In this document: positions 15,767 to 18,969 of the stretch, piece after piece | How the letters are laid out: each line of letters begins with the position of its first letter | Numbering within the stretch: position 1 is the first letter of the stretch | Assembly: GCA_047615875.1 (NCBI GenBank) | Contig: JBLHGU010000095.1 | Location: forward strand, 1-18,969 | Reading direction: 5' to 3' | DNA length: 18,969 nucleotides | Source: JBLHGU01 sp047615875 | GTDB lineage: Bacteria > Pseudomonadota > Gammaproteobacteria > Arenicellales > CAJQKF01 | Notes under the pieces: model-generated | What the model saw: only the letters and a program-made list of their open reading frames with translations | What the model was told of the DNA's origin: nothing | Database searches by the model: none | Made by a program: the position numbers and the translations under genes

Positions 15767-16804
15767 TTAGCCTTCCTGGCGTTGCTTACGAATCATTTGT
15801 ATTTTTCGTTGCTTTATCAGTCGGTCTCCTTCTTCCGTTCCATCATGGAAACTGCCAAATACCTTATCCCATGGAGTTTCCGCAGACCCGTAGTTACATT
15901 CGAAATAACGATGATGCAATTGATGCATAAAATCACCCAATTGCAAACTAAAGTATTTGCCAAAGCGTACCGTATGATAACCACAATGTGACGTAGGTCC
16001 ACCGACGGAATGCAACATGGTATTGAAAATCACATGAATCGGATGGCTGGCGACAACAAAGTAAATCAACAGGTCAGAATACAAAAAGAGGTGTTCAACT
16101 GGGTGCATCGCATGGCCAGACCAGGGACCAGTGTTGATATTCTTATGATGCCAGGAGTGAAACCAACGGTATAGCGGTTGCACATGACCCAAACGGTGAT
16201 ACCAGTAGAAGTGAAATCCACTCCAGATTGGGATTATTAGCATTAGGCCAATGAACCAGCCGGGATGCTCGCTAAAGATAATCAGGGTGGCGTGACCATT
16301 GGCATAAGCCCACAACATGACACATTCCCATAACGTGCCAATAGGCACCGAACCGACCAGGGTCCAAAACATGTTGTCCCAAACCTGGTTGCCAAAATGA
16401 AATACTTTAGAGTTCTTAGCAAGTGGCCGGGCGTCATAACGTGTGTCGTCTTCCTGGCGACGAAAAGTAAAAAGTAGTAGGTGCATCCCGCCAGCAACCA
16501 CTAGAACGATAATCAAATTGCGCAATCCAATTTCCAGCATCCAATCAAGCTCAAATTCTCTGGCCCGCTCCACGGCAGGTGTAAACCAGGTCCAGCATAC
16601 GATCGCCAATATCAGAAGTAAGAATCGCTGATTTAGTGGACGCCAAACGTCAAACAGGTACTTGAGGCTTTCGATCAACCTGATCGGTCGTTCGAAATAA
16701 GGCGCCTGGGTGACAGGCAATGCTGGGGTGTAATTCCACACCCTTAAAGATTTGGACTTTTGCCGGTTAGCGCTGTCGGGGTTATCTGGGGTGATGACTG
16801 TCAT
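15767..16804 (-). CDS. Sterol desaturase / fatty acid hydroxylase family membrane protein
   Basis: Integral membrane di-iron oxygenase of 345 residues. The eight-histidine cluster is visible: H203-RLG-H207, H216-SW-H219-H220, H273-xxx-H277 and H294-QL-H297-H298, together with H234 and H238 in HAMHPVEHLF. Hydrophobic segments lie near 60-75, 95-113, 145-165, 180-200 and 240-262, with the histidine motifs facing the cytosol. Family members hydroxylate or desaturate sterols, carotenoids, alkylglycerols and fatty acids using O2; bacterial members of this type have mostly unassigned lipid substrates. The 112-base gap to the divergent LysR gene at 16917 suggests that regulator may control it. Confidence 0.88.
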   Translation of the reverse strand: MTVITPDNPDSANRQKSKSLRVWNYTPALPVTQAPYFERPIRLIESLKYLFDVWRPLNQRFLLLILAIVCWTWFTPAVERAREFELDWMLEIGLRNLIIVLVVAGGMHLLLFTFRRQEDDTRYDARPLAKNSKVFHFGNQVWDNMFWTLVGSVPIGTLWECVMLWAYANGHATLIIFSEHPGWFIGLMLIIPIWSGFHFYWYHRLGHVQPLYRWFHSWHHKNINTGPWSGHAMHPVEHLFLYSDLLIYFVVASHPIHVIFNTMLHSVGGPTSHCGYHTVRFGKYFSLQLGDFMHQLHHRYFECNYGSAETPWDKVFGSFHDGTEEGDRLIKQRKIQMIRKQRQEG

Positions 16805-16851
16805 TACGATTCTTCAATCAGGGTTATGTGCGCAATTTGAGCAGCATAAGT

Positions 16852-16901
16852 GTTAACTCACAAGAGGGTTTAGGCTATGCTTAGGTTTAGAAATAGTTAA
16901 C
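16852..16901. promoter_or_regulatory. Repeated GTTAAC and TTAGG sites between desaturase and LysR
   Basis: GTTAAC occurs at 16852-16857 and 16896-16901, 44 bases apart. Between them TTAGG repeats at 16870-16874 and 16881-16885, an 11-base period (one helical turn), flanked by TTTAG copies. The position between divergent LysR and target genes is where autoregulatory sites usually lie. Binding is inferred only from arrangement. Confidence 0.3.
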
Positions 16902-16916
16902 CATATCGGTACATCC

Positions 16917-17798
16917 ATGCCGCAAAACATTCCGTCGTTAAATTGGCTACGTGTCTTCGAAACTGCTGCCAGGCTAGAGAGTTTTGCCAGAGCGGCCGAG
17001 TCGATGGACATGAGCACATCGGCTGTGAGTCAGCAAATCAAGGCCCTGGAAACTCACTTTGGCGAAGCGTTGTTCGAACGAGGTGCGCGTCATGTCGCGC
17101 TTACTGATGCAGGTCATGCTTTTCTCCCCGCGGTTCGACAGGCGTTGACCACAGTTGAAGAAACCGCAGATTCTCTGTTTGGCTTGGAAAAAGACCACAC
17201 ACTGACATTGCAGGCAGATTTAATATTTACCACTTCCTGGTTAGCACCACGCCTGGCTGATTTCGATATACGCCATCCGGGAATACAATTGCATCTAACC
17301 GGTGCCTACCGTGACTCGGATTATCAACGGCCAGGTGCTGAGTTGAAAATTTTGTTTGGACCGGTGCATCGAAGTTGGGCACAATGTGATCGACTTTTTA
17401 GTGAGACTATCTTTCCAGTCGCACACCCAGAGGTCGCGCAACGAATCCAGTCCAGCGCAGACTTACTACACAGCCGGCTTATACAAATATCAAGTCATCG
17501 CATAAACTGGAACCAGATAATGCAATCAGTTGGCATCGATACTGTGCTTACCCGACAGCTTTGTTTCACTGAAAGTACTCAGGTAGCCCTGGCGTTAGCA
17601 GCTTCGGGTTATGGGATTGCCCTGGCTCGATCTCCGACCACCGATGAGACTGTCGAAAAATTCGGCTTACAGCGGCTGAAACTCTGTCCTGAACTGACCA
17701 GTACTGAAGCCTACTACGTTATTTATCAGAACTTTGAAAACCTGTCGGCGGCGGCTCGGCAATTTCATAGCTGGTTACTCGACCAGTGTACGCAGTAA
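16917..17798 (+). CDS. LysR-family transcriptional regulator, GcvA-like
   Basis: Cytosolic DNA-binding regulator of 293 residues. The N-terminal winged helix-turn-helix (about 6-64) has the GcvA-group pattern PSLNWLRVFETAARLESFARAA, then MSTSAVSQQIKALE and LFERGARHVALTDAGHAFLP. A linker helix (66-88) leads to the effector-binding domain (about 93-290), with FTTSWLAPRLADFDIRHPGIQLHL typical of that group. It probably senses a small metabolite and controls the divergent sterol-desaturase-family gene, itself, or both. No strong ribosome site is seen before the ATG. A second GcvA-type regulator lies about 0.5 kb downstream on the other strand. Confidence 0.9.
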   Translation: MPQNIPSLNWLRVFETAARLESFARAAESMDMSTSAVSQQIKALETHFGEALFERGARHVALTDAGHAFLPAVRQALTTVEETADSLFGLEKDHTLTLQADLIFTTSWLAPRLADFDIRHPGIQLHLTGAYRDSDYQRPGAELKILFGPVHRSWAQCDRLFSETIFPVAHPEVAQRIQSSADLLHSRLIQISSHRINWNQIMQSVGIDTVLTRQLCFTESTQVALALAASGYGIALARSPTTDETVEKFGLQRLKLCPELTSTEAYYVIYQNFENLSAAARQFHSWLLDQCTQ

Positions 17799-18041
17799 AA
17801 TAAAAGTACCGTTAATTCTCGATGTCGGAAATTAGAAGTAATAAAGTACAGAGTACCGGCCAATGCCGCCAATCCTTTATTGAATTATCAGAGAAATAAT
17901 AAGTGTCGTTCCATTTTCAGGATTAGGCTGCATCTCATTACTCCCGCCCAGCACTCCACATAGCAGTTTCGCGGATTAGGTACCAATTCCAATACCGTTT
18001 GGTTTCTCACAAGTGACATAGCGATCGAAGAAACAAAGGGC

Positions 18042-18303
18042 TTTGTATCGGCGATGCCTTACGACCTTATGCTTTCGACAGGGCAGATTAATAGTGTCAG
18101 AACATTGTGCGAAATAGCCTTTTCCCACGTTAATCTTGACTATGAAAATCACATAAAGATTGATGAAAGAATCAAACGTAAGGGAGACAAGTCTATGCTT
18201 GTCGGTGACTCATCTGAGACTTATATTAAATTGGGCTGGAGGCCGAAAAACCCTTGAATAGATCCTCATTGAGATGCTCTACTTTGATCTTAATGGTTAT
18301 GTC
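18042..18303 (+). pseudogene. Decayed C-terminus of GDP-mannose 4,6-dehydratase-like gene
   Basis: The frame with ATG at 18054 reads YDLMLSTGQINSVRTLCEIA then FSHVNLDYENHIKIDERI, and near its end LVGDSSETYIKLGWRPK. This is the C-terminal pattern of GDP-mannose 4,6-dehydratases (DYVIATGxxxSVRxFVExAF, DPRxxRPxEVxxLxGDxxKAxxKLGWxPK). It then stops at TGA 18255-18257. Shifting one base restores the expected ending TLE-stop-ILIEMLYFDL (18250 onward), interrupted by TAG at 18259-18261, where the family has EE or RE. The upstream part of the protein, including the NAD-binding domain and YxxxK, is absent, and FVSAM just before the ATG may be a further remnant. A frameshift plus a nonsense codon plus loss of the N-terminus make function very unlikely. 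Confidence 0.65.
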
Positions 18304-18337
18304 AACTCACAATTTTGTAGCGCTTTTCTGGACAAGT

Positions 18338-18969
18338 TTATTGGTATCCATGTCCTCTAATAGAAAGCAACCAGTCACGTACACGAGCTACTGGTGGACG
18401 AGTCAAGGAATGCTCGTGATACAAAAGAAAATATGACTCACTGGGTTCTACTGATTGCTCCCAGGGTTGCAAGAGCCGTCCGGCCGCTATCTCGTCTGCT
18501 ATTAATGGTAAAAAACCCAGTGCAATGCCCTGCCCCTCAAGGGCTGCCTGCAATTGCACATTGGCATCCTCAAAAACTATACCGGGCATTTTTGTTGGTG
18601 TCTGAACACCCATAGTGGTCAGCCACAATCTCCAGGCGCCGTGATCTCGGTGATGTAGCAGTGGATATTTCAGCAGCTCAACTGGATCAGTAATACCATT
18701 CTCGCCGAAGTACGTACCTGGCGCATATACCGGTGTAACCCGAACCCGTAGCAAGGGATCACAGCAAAGCTCTTGCCAATCGTCTGTTCCCCAGGCTACG
18801 GCTATATCATAACTCGCCATTTGCCGGGCTACGGGCAACGGTGAATGATGCAGCCTCAAATCGATATCTGGGTTTTGCCGCCAGAATAAACCCAGCTTGG
18901 GGGCTAACCAACGCGCGCCGAATATTGGCCCTGAACCTAATGTGACGGTGTGTCGACTGGCTTGATTCT
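18338..18969 (-). CDS. LysR-family regulator, effector domain (5' end beyond window)
   Basis: The frame is open from the right edge (first full codon 18967-18965) to the stop at 18338, about 210 residues, so the DNA-binding domain lies outside the window; a TTG at 18859 is internal and not a real start. The visible part is the effector-binding domain of a GcvA-type LysR regulator: GSGPIFGARWLAPKLGLFWR near the edge, YDIAVAWGTDDW, the GAWRLWLTTMGV tryptophan pair, FEDANVQLQAALEGQGIALG and a C-terminal YFLLYHEHSLTRPPVARVRD. Ligand and targets are unknown. Its last codons overlap the tail of the decayed dehydratase frame on the opposite strand. Confidence 0.88.
   Translation of the reverse strand, partial: NQASRHTVTLGSGPIFGARWLAPKLGLFWRQNPDIDLRLHHSPLPVARQMASYDIAVAWGTDDWQELCCDPLLRVRVTPVYAPGTYFGENGITDPVELLKYPLLHHRDHGAWRLWLTTMGVQTPTKMPGIVFEDANVQLQAALEGQGIALGFLPLIADEIAAGRLLQPWEQSVEPSESYFLLYHEHSLTRPPVARVRDWLLSIRGHGYQ

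Noticed and set aside
18254..18436. 60-residue plus-strand frame overlapping the second LysR end
   Set aside because: Another frame over 18250-18303 continues the dehydratase relic, and the rest is antisense to the LysR effector domain.

Overview
The window looks like a chromosomal piece from a free-living, probably marine, gammaproteobacterium. GC is moderate (about mid-40s percent by eye) and genes are mostly short transcription units on both strands. Contents are typical of an aerobic scavenger of small organic nitrogen and sulfur compounds: a polyamine-type ABC importer, amide hydrolases, 2-oxoglutarate dioxygenases, a sulfatase, a carbon-sulfur lyase-like PLP enzyme, a crotonase and GcvA-type LysR regulators. 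The organism assignment is an inference from gene content; there is no rRNA or other marker gene here. No tRNA, rRNA, CRISPR array or intact mobile element was seen.

Layout. Bases 1-129 (minus) hold the signal-peptide end of a secreted protein that runs off the left edge. Bases 130-637 have no clear gene. Then a plus-strand pair: an EamA-type drug/metabolite exporter (TTG start) and a MalY/PatB-type PLP enzyme (GTG start). Convergent to these is a formylglycine-type sulfatase (minus). A plus-strand pair follows, a PhyH-type dioxygenase overlapped by 8 bp by an isopenicillin-N-synthase-like dioxygenase. From 6464 to 14388 everything is on the minus strand. In transcription order these genes are an ABC ATPase, two permeases and a periplasmic binding protein of the spermidine/putrescine (PotABCD) type, a strong intrinsic terminator, a NylB-like serine hydrolase, an amidase-signature enzyme, a decayed short-chain dehydrogenase relic, and a D-2-hydroxyacid dehydrogenase. 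A crotonase (plus), a membrane-bound di-iron sterol-desaturase-family protein (minus), a LysR regulator (plus), a decayed GDP-mannose-dehydratase C-terminus (plus) and a partial second LysR regulator (minus, cut by the right edge) complete the window.

How the genes may work together (inference). The transporter, NylB-like hydrolase and amidase are contiguous and co-oriented. This suggests uptake of a cationic or amide-bearing nitrogen compound followed by amide hydrolysis, with the D-2-hydroxyacid dehydrogenase and crotonase possibly handling carbon skeletons. The size, order and type of the hydrolase pair recall NylB and NylA, the 6-aminohexanoate oligomer hydrolases. The natural substrate cannot be read from sequence. 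A terminator sits between the transporter genes and the hydrolases, so hydrolase expression probably depends on readthrough.

The least expected observations are the two gene relics hidden in short open frames: an internally deleted SDR C-terminus at 7618-7776, and a frameshifted, nonsense-bearing GDP-mannose-dehydratase C-terminus at about 18042-18303. An apparent frame problem in an A7 tract also lies at the start of the left-edge secreted protein. I did not find a convincing wholly new system; the hydrolase/transporter locus is the best candidate for new biochemistry.
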